Shown here: positions 52,061-60,760 of the stretch, in pieces | Position numbering within the stretch: position 1 is the stretch's first letter | How the letters are laid out: the number at the start of each line of letters is the position of its first letter | Assembly: GCF_040939785.1 (NCBI RefSeq) | Contig: NZ_CP162553.1 | Coordinates: 3,472,001 to 3,536,000, forward strand | Source: Bradyrhizobium lupini | GTDB lineage: Bacteria; Pseudomonadota; Alphaproteobacteria; Rhizobiales; Xanthobacteraceae | Direction of reading: 5' to 3' | Length of the DNA: 64,000 bases | Program-made: the position numbers and the translations under genes | Notes under the pieces: generated by a model | Seen by the model: the letters and a program-made list of their open reading frames with translations, nothing else | Told to the model about the DNA's origin: nothing | The model's database searches: none

Positions 52061-54343
52061 TTACGCCTTCATCGCGCCCTTCACGGCTTCGGCCGTGATC
52101 GGCAGGGCCCGGACGCGGGCGCCCGAGGCGTTGAAGATGGCATTGCCGATCGCGGGTGCGATCACTGTCACCGCGGGTTCGCCGACGCCAGTGGCCTTTT
52201 CGCCATTGGCGATCACGGCGATCGCGACCTCCGGCACCTGGCTCATGCGCAAGGGCGTGTAGCTGTCGAAATTGGTCTGTTCGATGCCACCGTCCTTCAG
52301 CGTCGCCTTCTCGTACATCGCCAGTGACAGGCCCCACAGCGCCGCACCCTCGACCTGGGCGCGGATGTTGTCGGGATGCACCTGCGTGCCGACATCGGTG
52401 GCGACCGTGAGCTTCTTCACGGTCACTTCGCCCGATGGCGCCACGGCGACGTGAGCGACGCAGGCCGTCCAGCTTGCGGTCGCGCGTTCCTGCGACGAGA
52501 CGCAGGCCACGCCCATGCCCTCACCTTTCGGCAGCTTCCTGGTGCCGTAGCCGGCAAGACCCATCGCGGCGAGCAGCGTATTGCGCAGCCGCTGCGCACC
52601 GCCGTCGTTCTTGCCTGCACCGTCGAGCAGCGAGATGCGGAACTGCGCGGGGTCCTTGCCCGCCGCCGCCGCGATCTCGTCGATCATGCTTTCGACCGCC
52701 CAGAAGGTCCAGCCCGGCGCGACCGAGCGGAGCTGGCCGGACGGCGTCGCGTTGTGCGCCATCTCATTCTTGATCGCGCGCACATGATGGTTGGGCACGG
52801 TGTAGAAGAAGTCGGCCCCGTTCACCGTGAAGGAGTCGAGCGGACCCTTCTTGTCGACCGAGGGCGTCAGGAAATCGGGTATTCCCCAGCGCTGGGTCGG
52901 CCACGCCGAAACCACGTCGTGGCTGAGCGCGATGAGCTTGCCGTCGCCGTCCACGCCTGCCTTCACTTTCTGGTAGGTGAGCGGACGCGAGAAATCCATC
53001 GTCATGTCGTTCTCGCGCGTATAGATCACCTTCACCGGCTTGCCGATGGCCTTCGCCGCCTGCACCGCCGGAATCATCATGTCGGCATCGAGCCTGCGGC
53101 CAAAGCCGCCGCCGAGCCACATCTGATGCATGACCACGAACTTCGGATCGATCCCGGCCGCACCCGCCGCGATCGCGCCGGAGCGCGTTGCGAACTGGTT
53201 GCCGGAATAGATGTGCAGGATCTCGCCCTTGAACTCCGCAGTGGCGTTCATCGGCTCCATCGGCGCATGGATATTGATGCTGGTGGTGTACTCCGCCTCC
53301 AGCACCTTGGCCGCCGTGCCGAACGCCGCCGCGGGATCGCCGTCCTTGACGAAGAACTGGCCGGAATCCTCCTGCTTCTGAAGCCGCATGGCCTCGTCGA
53401 GCAGCGACTGGCTCGACACCTTCGCGTTTGGACCGCCGTCATAGGCAATCTTGAGCGCCTGCGCCGCCTTCTTGGCGTTGGCATAGGTGCCGGCGACCGC
53501 GACGACCCAGCCCGAGGTCGTTCCGGTCTTGTCGTCGAGGGTGACGGCCTTGATGAAGCCCGGCACTTTCTTGGCGGCACTGTCGTCGACCGATTTCACC
53601 GTGGCGCCGAAGCGCACGGGCGGCGTCACGACCGCGCCATAGGCCATGCCTGGCAGCATCACGTCGATGCCGTATTTGGCCGTGCCGTTGGTCTTGGAGG
53701 GAATGTCGAGCTGCGGCACCGACACGCCGATCATGGTGTATTGATCCGGCGTCTTCAGCTTGATCGCCTTCAGCTCGTCCGGCGTGAAGGTTTTTGTCGC
53801 CTTGCCGCTCTTGACGACATCGGCGAAGGACATCGCCTTCTTCGACTTCGGGTGCGAGATCATGGAATCGCGCACCACGAGCTCCGACGCCGGCACGCCC
53901 ATCGCGGCGGCCGCGCCTTCTGTCAACGCCATCCGCCCGGCAGCGCCGGCGCGGCTCATGGCCTCGAAGTTCATCATGGTCGACCAGCTGCCGCCGGTGA
54001 TCTGAGCGCCCAACACGGGATCGTTGAACTTCGGATCGTTGGAGGCAAGCTGTACGCGCATGTCGCTCCACTTCGCGCCCAGCTCTTCGGCCACGATCTG
54101 CGCCATGGTGGATGCGATGTGCTGGCCCATGTCGGCCTTGCCGCAGGTGACGGTGACGAGACCATCGGGCGCGATCGCGTACCAAACGCTCGGCTCGAAG
54201 TTCGAAGGCGCCGCAAGCGCCTCACCGATGCCGGGCACGCCGGCATAGCCGAGCACGAGGCCGGTGGCCGCTGTGCCGACCAGGAAGGAGCGGCGGCTGA
54301 GATCGGTCGCCTCGGGCGCAACGTTGTTCACGTGCTTGTTCAT
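52061..54343 (-). CDS. iorB: molybdopterin-binding oxidoreductase large subunit (isoquinoline 1-oxidoreductase beta / aldehyde dehydrogenase type)
   Basis: A 760-residue member of the xanthine-oxidase superfamily. A Tat signal is likely ([20 protein letters not shown]), matching periplasmic IorB-type enzymes. Recognisable segments are [40 protein letters not shown] and [20 protein letters not shown], and the C-terminal [20 protein letters not shown] with the active-site Glu of the GVGEP motif. The start overlaps the small-subunit stop (ATGA), with GGAGG upstream. The pair would oxidise an aldehyde or N-heterocycle; no cytochrome subunit gene is adjacent. Confidence 0.92.
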   Translation of the reverse strand: MNKHVNNVAPEATDLSRRSFLVGTAATGLVLGYAGVPGIGEALAAPSNFEPSVWYAIAPDGLVTVTCGKADMGQHIASTMAQIVAEELGAKWSDMRVQLASNDPKFNDPVLGAQITGGSWSTMMNFEAMSRAGAAGRMALTEGAAAAMGVPASELVVRDSMISHPKSKKAMSFADVVKSGKATKTFTPDELKAIKLKTPDQYTMIGVSVPQLDIPSKTNGTAKYGIDVMLPGMAYGAVVTPPVRFGATVKSVDDSAAKKVPGFIKAVTLDDKTGTTSGWVVAVAGTYANAKKAAQALKIAYDGGPNAKVSSQSLLDEAMRLQKQEDSGQFFVKDGDPAAAFGTAAKVLEAEYTTSINIHAPMEPMNATAEFKGEILHIYSGNQFATRSGAIAAGAAGIDPKFVVMHQMWLGGGFGRRLDADMMIPAVQAAKAIGKPVKVIYTRENDMTMDFSRPLTYQKVKAGVDGDGKLIALSHDVVSAWPTQRWGIPDFLTPSVDKKGPLDSFTVNGADFFYTVPNHHVRAIKNEMAHNATPSGQLRSVAPGWTFWAVESMIDEIAAAAGKDPAQFRISLLDGAGKNDGGAQRLRNTLLAAMGLAGYGTRKLPKGEGMGVACVSSQERATASWTACVAHVAVAPSGEVTVKKLTVATDVGTQVHPDNIRAQVEGAALWGLSLAMYEKATLKDGGIEQTNFDSYTPLRMSQVPEVAIAVIANGEKATGVGEPAVTVIAPAIGNAIFNASGARVRALPITAEAVKGAMKA

Positions 54344-54831
54344 GTGGGCCTCCGCTCGTTGCCGGAGGCGGATGCGGTGCGCATCTCGGTTGCGGCGCGC
54401 ATGATTGCCTTCTGGATCCGCGAATAGGTCATGCAACGGCAAAGATTGCCGTCCATATGCGCCACGACCTCTTCCTTGGTCGGGTTGGGATTCTTCGCCA
54501 GCAGCGAGGCCGCCTGCATGATCTGACCGGACTGACAGTAGCCGCATTGCGGCACCTGTTCGGCGATCCATGCCTTCTGCAAGGGATGGTCGCCCTTGGC
54601 GGCGAGGCCTTCGATGGTGGTGATCTTCTTGCCGGCGACATCGCCGACCATGGTCTGGCACGAACGCACGGCTTCACCGTTGACGTGCACGGTGCAGGCC
54701 CCGCACAGGCCGGCACCGCAGCCGAATTTGGTGCCGGTCATCTGCAATTGCTCGCGGATCGCCCAGAGGAGCGGCGTGTCGTTCGCCGCATCCACGGACA
54801 GACTCCGCCCGTTGATGGTGAGAGTTGGCAT
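54340..54831 (-). CDS. iorA: (2Fe-2S)-binding small subunit of the molybdenum oxidoreductase
   Basis: A 163-residue iron-sulphur protein. The plant-type cluster motif is [20 protein letters not shown], with the second Cys in RSCQTMVGD; the C-terminal cluster has [16 protein letters not shown] and [16 protein letters not shown]. Electrons pass from the molybdenum centre of the large subunit to its clusters. ATG 54831 begins the conserved [13 protein letters not shown]. The stop overlaps the start of the large subunit. Confidence 0.95.
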   Translation of the reverse strand: MPTLTINGRSLSVDAANDTPLLWAIREQLQMTGTKFGCGAGLCGACTVHVNGEAVRSCQTMVGDVAGKKITTIEGLAAKGDHPLQKAWIAEQVPQCGYCQSGQIMQAASLLAKNPNPTKEEVVAHMDGNLCRCMTYSRIQKAIMRAATEMRTASASGNERRPT

Positions 54832-55133
54832 AGGCGTCTTCCCCTGCCGGTGCATGAAGCCGCTTACGGCGGCAACTTGAGTAGCGGACGCCCACCGGGC
54901 CGGCGCCAGCCTTGATCGCAAGAATGATCGCGTTCAGGCGCGGAGGCAAATGCAATTTGGAATCGATCGAAACAAACGAGGCGCGCATCTTGTGCGTTGC
55001 GAGAACAGCGGTGATGCAGCGGCTGAACGCAACAGAGTGCACGCCAAGCAGGCAGGCCATCGCATTCAGGCAGTTTCCTCCGAGTAACCCGGCGCGTTAA
55101 GATGGGGGAAGACAAGATAATAAGGTGGATGCA
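54832..55133. other. divergent intergenic region without a supported gene
   Basis: About 300 bp between the oxidoreductase operon and the rightward hydrolase gene; it must contain both promoters. I see no convincing coding frame, hairpin or repeat here, apart from the AGGTGG Shine-Dalgarno at 55123-55128. Confidence 0.5.
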
Positions 55134-55898
55134 ATGCCTAAGATCGATCGGGACGGCGTTGGAATCCATTACGAGGTTCATGGCGAGGGCTGGCCGCTGC
55201 TGCTCACCCACGGCTACTCATCGACTTCGGCAATGTGGCATGGGCAGGTCGAGGCACTTGCCCGGGATCACAAGCTGATCTTGTGGGACATGCGCGGTCA
55301 CGGCCAGTCCGACTATCCCGACGATCCCGCCGCTTACAGCGAAGCACTCACCGTCGGCGACATCGCCGCGATCCTCGATGTGGTCGGCACGGAGCGCGCC
55401 ATCATTGGCGGGCTCTCGCTCGGCGGCTACATGTCGCTTGCCTTCGCTCGCGCGCATCCAAAGCGCGTCCGCGCGCTGCTGATCATCGACACCGGCCCCG
55501 GCTTCAAGAAGGACGATGCACGCGAGGCCTGGAATGCGCGCGCGCTCGCCACTGCCGACAAATTCGATCGCGAAGGGCTCGACGTGCTGAAGGCGGCAAC
55601 GCGCGAGCGCGCCACCGCGAGCCATCGCGATGCCAGGGGATTGGCGCTCGCCGCACGCGGCATGCTGACCCAGCGCGATGCGAAGGTGATCGAGCTGCTG
55701 CCGGAGATCAAGGTGCCCAGCCTGATCGTGGTCGGCGCCGACGACACGCCGTTCCTAGCTGCCTCGGACTACATGGCCGCGAAAATTCCCGGCGCACAAA
55801 AAGTCGTGATCCCCGCCGCCGGACACGCCGTCAACATCGACCAGCCACAGGCTTTTGTTGACGCGGTGCTGCCTTTCCTGAAGAACTTGCCGGAATAG
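55134..55898 (+). CDS. alpha/beta-fold hydrolase
   Basis: A 254-residue hydrolase. The oxyanion motif is LLLTHGYSSTSAMWHGQ, the nucleophile elbow GGLSLGGYMSL (Ser), the Asp in VVGADDTPF and the catalytic His in IPAAGHAVNIDQP, so the triad is complete. RGHGQSDYPDDP is typical of esterase/haloperoxidase-like members. ATG 55134 is favoured by AGGTGG five bases upstream; GTG 55125 would be inside it. It is followed by an exported small protein gene 20 bp on. Substrate unknown. Confidence 0.9.
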   Translation: MPKIDRDGVGIHYEVHGEGWPLLLTHGYSSTSAMWHGQVEALARDHKLILWDMRGHGQSDYPDDPAAYSEALTVGDIAAILDVVGTERAIIGGLSLGGYMSLAFARAHPKRVRALLIIDTGPGFKKDDAREAWNARALATADKFDREGLDVLKAATRERATASHRDARGLALAARGMLTQRDAKVIELLPEIKVPSLIVVGADDTPFLAASDYMAAKIPGAQKVVIPAAGHAVNIDQPQAFVDAVLPFLKNLPE

Positions 55899-55918
55899 GT
55901 CGGACAGGAACAGTGGCG

Positions 55919-56254
55919 ATGAAGCGAGCTATATTGGCTGCGGGCGCGGTGTTGCTGTCAGCATCCGCGCAAGCCGAGCAACTCGGCGGGACATTGCCCC
56001 GCCTGCCCTTCGTCGCGACCTTGTCGAACAACACGCCGCTCGCTTTCGGCATGGATGCCGACCAGACTGCGCGGGCGCTGGGGCAACCGCTGCAATATGT
56101 GCGGGGACGCCCCGGCAACGAGATCTATCTCGCCCTTCGCAACATCGGCGGCAGCAGACTGATCCCCACCCGTCACCGCCTGTTCCTGCAATTCCGCCAC
56201 GGACGGCTGGCGGGCTGGAAGGAGGATTATGGCGAGAACTGGATGTGGGAGTGA
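55919..56254 (+). CDS. exported hypothetical protein
   Basis: A 111-residue protein with a clear signal peptide (KRAILAAGAVLLSASAQAEQ; cut after AQA). The mature part includes TPLAFGMDADQTARALGQPL, then RGRPGNEIYLALRNIGGSRL and a C-terminal RHGRLAGWKEDYGENWMWE, which suggests a small beta-rich periplasmic protein of SmpA/OmlA-like (BamE-like) pattern; I am unsure. ATG 55919 is nine bases after AGGAA (55906-55910). The 20-bp gap implies cotranscription with the hydrolase. Confidence 0.75.
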   Translation: MKRAILAAGAVLLSASAQAEQLGGTLPRLPFVATLSNNTPLAFGMDADQTARALGQPLQYVRGRPGNEIYLALRNIGGSRLIPTRHRLFLQFRHGRLAGWKEDYGENWMWE

Positions 56255-56316
56255 GAGTGGCTTTTCATGACGCAGAGCAATCGTCTCTGCGCCATCATGC
56301 GTTGGAGCTGCCACAT

Positions 56317-56439
56317 CGTCACGGCCGGGCTTGTCCCGGCCATCCACGATCTTTCCTACCGCACCAAGAACGTGGATGCCCGGGACATAGGCGAGCGGAA
56401 GCGACGCCGTCCTTCGGACGGCTACGCCCGGGCATGACG
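56317..56439. repeat. dispersed 123-bp repeat, CATGCCCGGGC family, copy A
   Basis: 123 bp, from CGTCACGGCCGGGCTTGTCC to GCTACGCCCGGGCATGACG. It matches the reverse complement of the copy at 58732-58854 in 118 of 123 positions by direct count. A third, shorter relative lies at 63401-63486. Confidence 0.92.
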
Positions 56440-56494
56440 AGTTTGTGGAACGAGCGGAACCCGCAATCGAAGACTAACCAAAAGGACAACCCGC

Positions 56495-57169
56495 GTGCGA
56501 CAGGACATCAAGCTGACGGCCTCCGACAAATTCCAGCTCAGTGCCTATCGCGCTGACCCCGCCGGCACGGCGAAGGGCGCGGTGGTGGTGATCCAGGAGA
56601 TTTTTGGGGTCAACCATCACATCCGCTCGGTCTGCGATCGCCTCGCCGGGGAAGGCTATGTCGCGATCGCGCCGTCGATCTTCGACCGGACCTCGCCGGG
56701 CTTCCAGTCCGGCTACTCGCCCGACGAGATCGCGGAAGCGCGCAAGTTCGTCGCCAGTCCGGACTGGGACGCGATGCTGCGCGACACGCAGGCGGCGATC
56801 GATGCGGTGAAGAGCGTCGGCCCGGTCGGCATCATCGGCTTTTGCCTGGGCGGCAGCATCGCCTTCGTCGCGGCGACGCGGCTGTCGGGCCTGAAGGCCG
56901 CGATCGGCTATTACGGCGGCGCCGTCGTGCGCTATGCCGACGAGACACCAAAAGTTCCGACACAGCTGCACTTTGGCGAGAAGGATGCCGGCATTCCCCT
57001 GACCGACGTCGAGACCATCAAGACGAAGCGGCCGGACGTGGAGGTCTTCGTCTATCCGGGCGCGCAGCACGGCTTCCATTGCGACGAGCGGACGAGCTAC
57101 GACAAGGCCAGCGCCGACATCGCCTGGCCGCGCAGCATGGAATTTTTCGCGAAGCATTTGAAATCGTAG
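56495..57169 (+). CDS. dienelactone hydrolase family protein
   Basis: A 224-residue alpha/beta hydrolase. The hallmark nucleophile is the Cys in IIGFCLGGSIAF; the Asp is in LHFGEKDAGIP and the His in YPGAQHGFHCDE, giving the Cys-Asp-His triad of dienelactone hydrolases. VVVIQEIFGVNHHIRSVCDR is the conserved early motif. The start is GTG 56495, eight bases after AAGGA (56482-56486). Dienelactone hydrolases act in chlorocatechol degradation, but many homologues have other substrates, and no catechol genes are near. Confidence 0.93.
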   Translation: MRQDIKLTASDKFQLSAYRADPAGTAKGAVVVIQEIFGVNHHIRSVCDRLAGEGYVAIAPSIFDRTSPGFQSGYSPDEIAEARKFVASPDWDAMLRDTQAAIDAVKSVGPVGIIGFCLGGSIAFVAATRLSGLKAAIGYYGGAVVRYADETPKVPTQLHFGEKDAGIPLTDVETIKTKRPDVEVFVYPGAQHGFHCDERTSYDKASADIAWPRSMEFFAKHLKS

Positions 57170-57189
57170 CGCGCGCGGCTGTCTTCGCT

Positions 57190-57226
57190 GTCATTCCGGG
57201 CTCGCGCTTCGCGCGCCCCGGATGAC
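57190..57226. repeat. short palindromic repeat (GTCATTCCGGGC type)
   Basis: 37 bp: GTCATTCCGGGCTCGCGC / GCGCGCCCCGGATGAC, a single stem-loop 20 bases after the dienelactone hydrolase stop. REP-like; might act as a transcript 3' end. Confidence 0.7.
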
Positions 57227-57305
57227 GAGCAGGAATCGGGTGGCTGCATCCTGCTGCCCGGCGATAGAGCTGGCTGATCAAGCCAATTCGCGCCGGGAGA
57301 TCATG

Positions 57306-57788
57306 ATGCAGCAGGCCAATACGAACATCGTCATCCGCAATCCGTTCGGCACCATGGACGTGCCCGCGCCTGATGATCGCGACGTCATGGACTATGCCGC
57401 AACCGCCGCGCTTGCCGGCGATGCGGCTGACGTCAACGCGGCGGCATGGGCAATTATCGCGGCACAGTCAGACCCGCTCGACGGCATCTGGGCCAGCCGC
57501 TGGAATGGCGGCGCAGATCCGACCATTGCCGGCGATACGCCGCAAGCCTGGAAAGAAGGACGCGCGGAGGTGCGGGTCGCAGGCGAGCGCATTTTCCTCC
57601 GCTTCGACTGGGACCATGGCCGCCGGCACGGGCTGATCGATACGGCGCGTGATCGCGCGGGTCGCCTGGTCGGGAAATATATCAACCTGACCAACCCGGC
57701 GATCACACGGCCATGGGTTGGACTGGTGGTCGACGCCACCAGGATCGACGGATGTTTTCCGAACGGGCGTCTGGATTTCAGGCGGTGA
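57306..57788 (+). CDS. hypothetical protein
   Basis: A 160-residue soluble protein, unrecognised. The N-terminal third is acidic and Ala-rich (DDRDVMDYAATAALAGDAAD); the rest looks beta-rich, with DGIWASRWNGGADPTIAGDT, RAEVRVAGERIFLRFDWDHG and VGKYINLTNPAITRPWVGLV, as in a lipocalin- or calycin-like barrel (inference). ATG 57306 is six bases after GGAG; ATG 57303 is the alternative. It stands alone on this strand after the hydrolase gene. Confidence 0.7.
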   Translation: MQQANTNIVIRNPFGTMDVPAPDDRDVMDYAATAALAGDAADVNAAAWAIIAAQSDPLDGIWASRWNGGADPTIAGDTPQAWKEGRAEVRVAGERIFLRFDWDHGRRHGLIDTARDRAGRLVGKYINLTNPAITRPWVGLVVDATRIDGCFPNGRLDFRR

Positions 57789-57789
57789 G

Positions 57790-57892
57790 CTAGAGCTTCG
57801 GTTCTGATTGCATCAGAACCGAGGCTCTAGATTCTTTTCTGACGCGTTTTCTTTACGCGAACCGGCATCCACTTCGCTCGAAAACGCTCTAG
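57790..57892. repeat. dispersed element with 19-bp stem (CTAGAGCTTCGG type)
   Basis: Hairpin CTAGAGCTTCGGTTCTGAT (57790-57808), loop TGC, and ATCAGAACCGAGGCTCTAG (57812-57830; one G-T pair), followed by TTTT-containing sequence and ending AAAACGCTCTAG (57881-57892). The last CTCTAG supplies, on the minus strand, the stop codon of the export gene. Similar sequences are, to my memory, frequent in Bradyrhizobium genomes. Confidence 0.75.
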
Positions 57893-58632
57893 AACCAGCG
57901 CTCGCCGACAAACACGGTGTCGCCGGGGCTCAAGGGGGTGCCGAGCGGCACCACGGCGCGCATGGCGCCGCCGGCTTCGGTGTGCGTGACGGTGACCACG
58001 TCGCGCTTGGCGCGGGGCGAGAAGCCGCCGGCGATCGCGACGGCGCTTTCGACCGTCATGTTCGGCACGTAAGGATACTGGCCGGGCGCGGAGACTTCGC
58101 CGAGAATGAAGAACGGACGATAGGCCTCGATCTCGACGGCGACCGAGGGCTCGCGAATGTAGCCGTTGCGCAGCCTTGCGGCGATCTCGCCGGCAAGACC
58201 CGCGGGGGTGCGGCCGCGTGCCGGCACGCCGCCGATCAGCGGCATGGTGATGGAGCCGCCGGCGTCGATTGCGTAGCTGTTGGTGAGACCTTCCTGGCCG
58301 TAGACAACCACGCGCAGCTTGTCGCCGGCGTCGAGATGATAGGAGGCATCGTAGCGAACAGGCGCCGCCATCGGCGCGGCATAACCGACCGGCATGGGCG
58401 CAGGCGAGGCAAAGGAATTGCTGAGTGCTGCGATGGCACCGCCGCCACTGCCGACGACGGCGGGCTGCGGCGCGTTGTACGGCTGGCCATAGACCATCGA
58501 ATCGAGATCGGCGCGCGGCTGCACATAGGCGACGGGACCAGCGGTTTGCATGCAGCCGCCAAGGGTCAGCGCGGCGGACGCTGCCAGGGATGCTGCCGAG
58601 ATCGACCATCGAAACGCGCGTGCAACCGGCAC
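57889..58632 (-). CDS. polysaccharide export lipoprotein (Wza/ExoF-like, OPX)
   Basis: A 247-residue outer-membrane export protein. The lipobox is LTLGGC after an N-terminal hydrophobic segment (AASLAASAALTLGG). The polysaccharide biosynthesis/export domain is AGDKLRVVVYGQEGLTNSYA with GSITMPLIGGVPARGRTPAG; SLBB-like modules follow (FILGEVSAPGQYPYVPNMTV and AVAIAGGFSPRAKRDVVTVT). The start is GTG 58632, nine bases after AGGG; the frame open further upstream runs into repeat copy B. Its partner Wzc/Wzz gene is not nearby. A Gly/Ala/Pro-rich segment (about 50-90) is inserted before the domain. Confidence 0.88.
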   Translation of the reverse strand: MPVARAFRWSISAASLAASAALTLGGCMQTAGPVAYVQPRADLDSMVYGQPYNAPQPAVVGSGGGAIAALSNSFASPAPMPVGYAAPMAAPVRYDASYHLDAGDKLRVVVYGQEGLTNSYAIDAGGSITMPLIGGVPARGRTPAGLAGEIAARLRNGYIREPSVAVEIEAYRPFFILGEVSAPGQYPYVPNMTVESAVAIAGGFSPRAKRDVVTVTHTEAGGAMRAVVPLGTPLSPGDTVFVGERWF

Positions 58633-58731
58633 CGGACTTATCCCTCGAAACGAGACAGATCCAGTGATGCACCGGTTATGGTTAATAAAGCGTTGAGGGG
58701 GCGGGTGGCTTGGCAATGGTACCAAACACTC

Positions 58732-58854
58732 CGTCATGCCCGGGCGTAGCCGTCCGAAGGACGGCGTCGCTTCCGCTCGCCTATGTCCCGGGCATCCACG
58801 TTCTTGGTGCCGCACGAAATATCGTGGATGGCCGGGACAAGCCCGGCCATGACG
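58732..58854. repeat. dispersed 123-bp repeat, CATGCCCGGGC family, copy B
   Basis: 123 bp, inverted relative to copy A at 56317-56439 with five differences. It lies just upstream of the export gene, between it and msrA. Confidence 0.92.
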
Positions 58855-58864
58855 AGGGACCAGC

Positions 58865-59521
58865 TTACGCGCTCACACCGACGCCGATCGGGCAGGACAC
58901 GCCGGTGCCGCCCAGGCCGCAATAGCCGGCGGGATTCTTGGCCAGATATTGCTGATGATAGTCCTCGGCAAAGTAGAATTCGCCGGCGGGTGCGATCTCG
59001 GTGGTGATGGTGCCGAGACCTTTTGCAGCAAGCGCCTTCTGATAGAGCGCCTTCGATTGATCGGCCGCTTTCTTCTGCGCGTCTGAATAGGTGTAGATCG
59101 CGCTCCGGTACTGCGTGCCGACGTCGTTGCCCTGACGCATGCCCTGCGTCGGGTTGTGGCTCTCCCAGAACGTCTTCAATAGCTTCTCGTACGACACCTT
59201 GGTGGGATCGAACACGACCAGCACCACTTCGGTGTGACCGGTGCGGCCCGAGCAGGTCTCTTCATAGGTCGGGTTCGGCGTGTGGCCGCCGGCATAGCCG
59301 ACCGCAGTCGTGTAAACGCCGTCGCCGAGCTCCCAAAACTTGCGCTCGGCGCCCCAGAAGCAGCCGAGCCCGAACACCGCCTGCTCGAGACCGGCGGGAT
59401 AAGGCGGCTGCAACTTCGCGCCGTTGACGAAATGGGTGGTCGCGGTCGGAATGGCTTGCGCACGGCCCGGCAGCGCTTCCGCGGCGCTCGGCAATGCGGT
59501 GGTCTTGCGCATGAACAGCAT
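58865..59521 (-). CDS. msrA: peptide-methionine (S)-S-oxide reductase
   Basis: A 218-residue repair enzyme reducing methionine-S-sulphoxide. The catalytic motif [16 protein letters not shown] has the nucleophilic Cys; [20 protein letters not shown], then [20 protein letters not shown] and [13 protein letters not shown] are invariant elements. A resolving Cys pair is in [13 protein letters not shown] at the C-terminus. The first 40 residues are an extra, non-secretory leader. ATG 59521 is eight bases after GGAG. No MsrB is fused. Confidence 0.96.
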   Translation of the reverse strand: MLFMRKTTALPSAAEALPGRAQAIPTATTHFVNGAKLQPPYPAGLEQAVFGLGCFWGAERKFWELGDGVYTTAVGYAGGHTPNPTYEETCSGRTGHTEVVLVVFDPTKVSYEKLLKTFWESHNPTQGMRQGNDVGTQYRSAIYTYSDAQKKAADQSKALYQKALAAKGLGTITTEIAPAGEFYFAEDYHQQYLAKNPAGYCGLGGTGVSCPIGVGVSA

Positions 59522-59650
59522 GGACGGATCTCCGAACGAGCCGTGCATCGCCTGGGCTAATTACTCAGGCGGCGTGCTCGCGATCAGGTGGGAATATAGG
59601 TCTTTACGCACGGAGCGGCAGCCCTGTTACAGCGCGGCATGCTCGAAAGC

Positions 59651-59968
59651 TCAATCCCGGGAATAGCCGATCAACGGCTTGCGCGGGCGGAACAGGATCA
59701 TCAGGAGGATGCCGAGAATGCCGAGGACGGCGAAAACCGGCTGATCCAGCACCAGGCGGATCACCGAGGTCCACAGCCAGGGCGCCTTGGCCTCAACCCA
59801 GGTCCGGAATGCCGTCTGGCTGGCCTGATTGATGTCGTTCCAGAACTGGCCGAAGCGGGTGAACCGCAGGGTCTGGTCGGCCACCCAGCGGGCGCCATCA
59901 TAGACCATGAAGATGAACCCGCCGGCGAGCAGCAACAGCCCAATCAGTCGGAAAAAGCCGCGGATCAT
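59651..59968 (-). CDS. small membrane protein, two hydrophobic segments
   Basis: A 105-residue protein with an N-terminal membrane segment (IRGFFRLIGLLLLAGGFIFM), a soluble middle (VADQTLRFTRFGQFWNDINQ) and a second segment near the C-terminus (PVFAVLGILGILLMILFRPR). A basic end follows. It is conserved in Bradyrhizobium-like genomes as far as I recall, with no known role. ATG 59968. It is divergent from the rpsT leader. Confidence 0.75.
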   Translation of the reverse strand: MIRGFFRLIGLLLLAGGFIFMVYDGARWVADQTLRFTRFGQFWNDINQASQTAFRTWVEAKAPWLWTSVIRLVLDQPVFAVLGILGILLMILFRPRKPLIGYSRD

Positions 59969-60112
59969 GCCTCACCCTATATAGTCGTCCGATCGGACGA
60001 CCCTCGGAACGCCGCCAGCCAATACAAGGGAGACGGCAGAAATTCAACCTCTTCAGGGCGTTACGGCACTCATCCCGGCTCTGAGGGGCTGCTTTTGCAG
60101 CCCGGGAAAGCG

Positions 60113-60141
60113 TTGACGGTGCCGAAGACCCTCTCTATAAG
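60113..60141 (+). promoter_or_regulatory. sigma-70 type promoter of rpsT
   Basis: TTGACG (60113-60118), 17 bp, TATAAG (60136-60141): close to consensus for the housekeeping sigma factor. Transcription would begin near 60148 and leave a leader of about 240 nt before the rpsT start. Confidence 0.75.
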
Positions 60142-60202
60142 GGCGCCAACTGGCGGCGGGCGCAATCCTGCCGCCGCTGTTCTTTGAGCAGATGCAGGCT
60201 CT

Positions 60203-60253
60203 TTGGGCTTAGAGGCTTCTTGGGCTGAGAGGCTCCTTGGGCCTCAGAGGCAG
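60203..60253 (+). repeat. three 17-nt tandem units in the rpsT leader
   Basis: TTGGGCTTAGAGGCTTC (60203-60219), TTGGGCTGAGAGGCTCC (60220-60236) and TTGGGCCTCAGAGGCAG (60237-60253) are consecutive degenerate copies. They are transcribed in the leader if the promoter call is right. Confidence 0.75.
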
Positions 60254-60270
60254 CCGTAAGGCCGTCGCTC

Positions 60271-60306
60271 ATGTTCCGGGAACAGCCTAGCAACCGAACA
60301 CCCTAA
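60271..60306 (+). CDS. possible 11-codon upstream ORF in the rpsT leader
   Basis: ATG 60271 to TAA 60306 encodes [15 protein letters not shown] lies nine bases upstream. It may be a leader peptide or chance; the frame overlaps the stem GTTCCGGGAAC. Confidence 0.25.
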   Translation: MFREQPSNRTP

Positions 60307-60388
60307 TTCCGAGCGTCGATTACGCGGTCAAGCAAGCCGGCGCTACCCGACGAAGACGCGACCGGTACCCGCAAAGGACATTGAGACC

Positions 60389-60655
60389 ATGGCCAATACC
60401 ACTTCCGCCAAGAAAGCGACGCGCAAGATCGCCCGCCGCACCGCTGTCAACAAGTCGCGCCGCACCCAGATGCGCGGTGCCGTACGTAACGTCGAAGAAG
60501 CGATCAAGACCGGCGACCGCGCCGCTGCCGTGACGGCGCTGGCGAATGCCGAGCCCGCCTTGATGCGCGCCGCGCAGCGAAACATCATTCACAAGAACAA
60601 TGCCAGCCGCAAAGTCTCGCGGCTCACCGCGCAGATCGCCAAGCTCGCCAAGTAA
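60389..60655 (+). CDS. rpsT: 30S ribosomal protein S20
   Basis: An 88-residue basic ribosomal protein that binds 16S rRNA early in 30S assembly: [40 protein letters not shown], and the C-terminal [20 protein letters not shown]. Full length for the family. The start ATG 60389 is preceded by AAAGGA. A leader of about 240 nt and an intrinsic terminator at 60733 frame it. In E. coli S20 controls its own translation; here the structured leader could do the same. Confidence 0.98.
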   Translation: MANTTSAKKATRKIARRTAVNKSRRTQMRGAVRNVEEAIKTGDRAAAVTALANAEPALMRAAQRNIIHKNNASRKVSRLTAQIAKLAK

Positions 60656-60732
60656 ACTCGCGAGCGTTCTGGCACGCCGTCCGATCGAGTCGTTCGATCG
60701 GGCGATCACATCGCACATCACACGCGTCAAAT

Positions 60733-60760
60733 AGCCCGGCCTCACGCCGGGCTTTTTTGT
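60733..60760 (+). terminator. rho-independent terminator of rpsT
   Basis: AGCCCGGC (60733-60740), loop CTCAC, GCCGGGCT (60746-60753) followed by TTTTTGT. A standard intrinsic terminator 77 bases after the rpsT stop. Confidence 0.95.

Larger units (their letters stand above)
59969..60388. other. rpsT upstream region
   Basis: 420 bp before rpsT holding a consensus promoter (60113-60141), a 17-nt tandem repeat (60203-60253), a short upstream frame (60271-60306) and the stem GTTCCGGGAAC (60273-60283). The part 59969-60110 also contains a hairpin GGCTGCTTTTGCAGCC (60087-60102). Confidence 0.7.
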
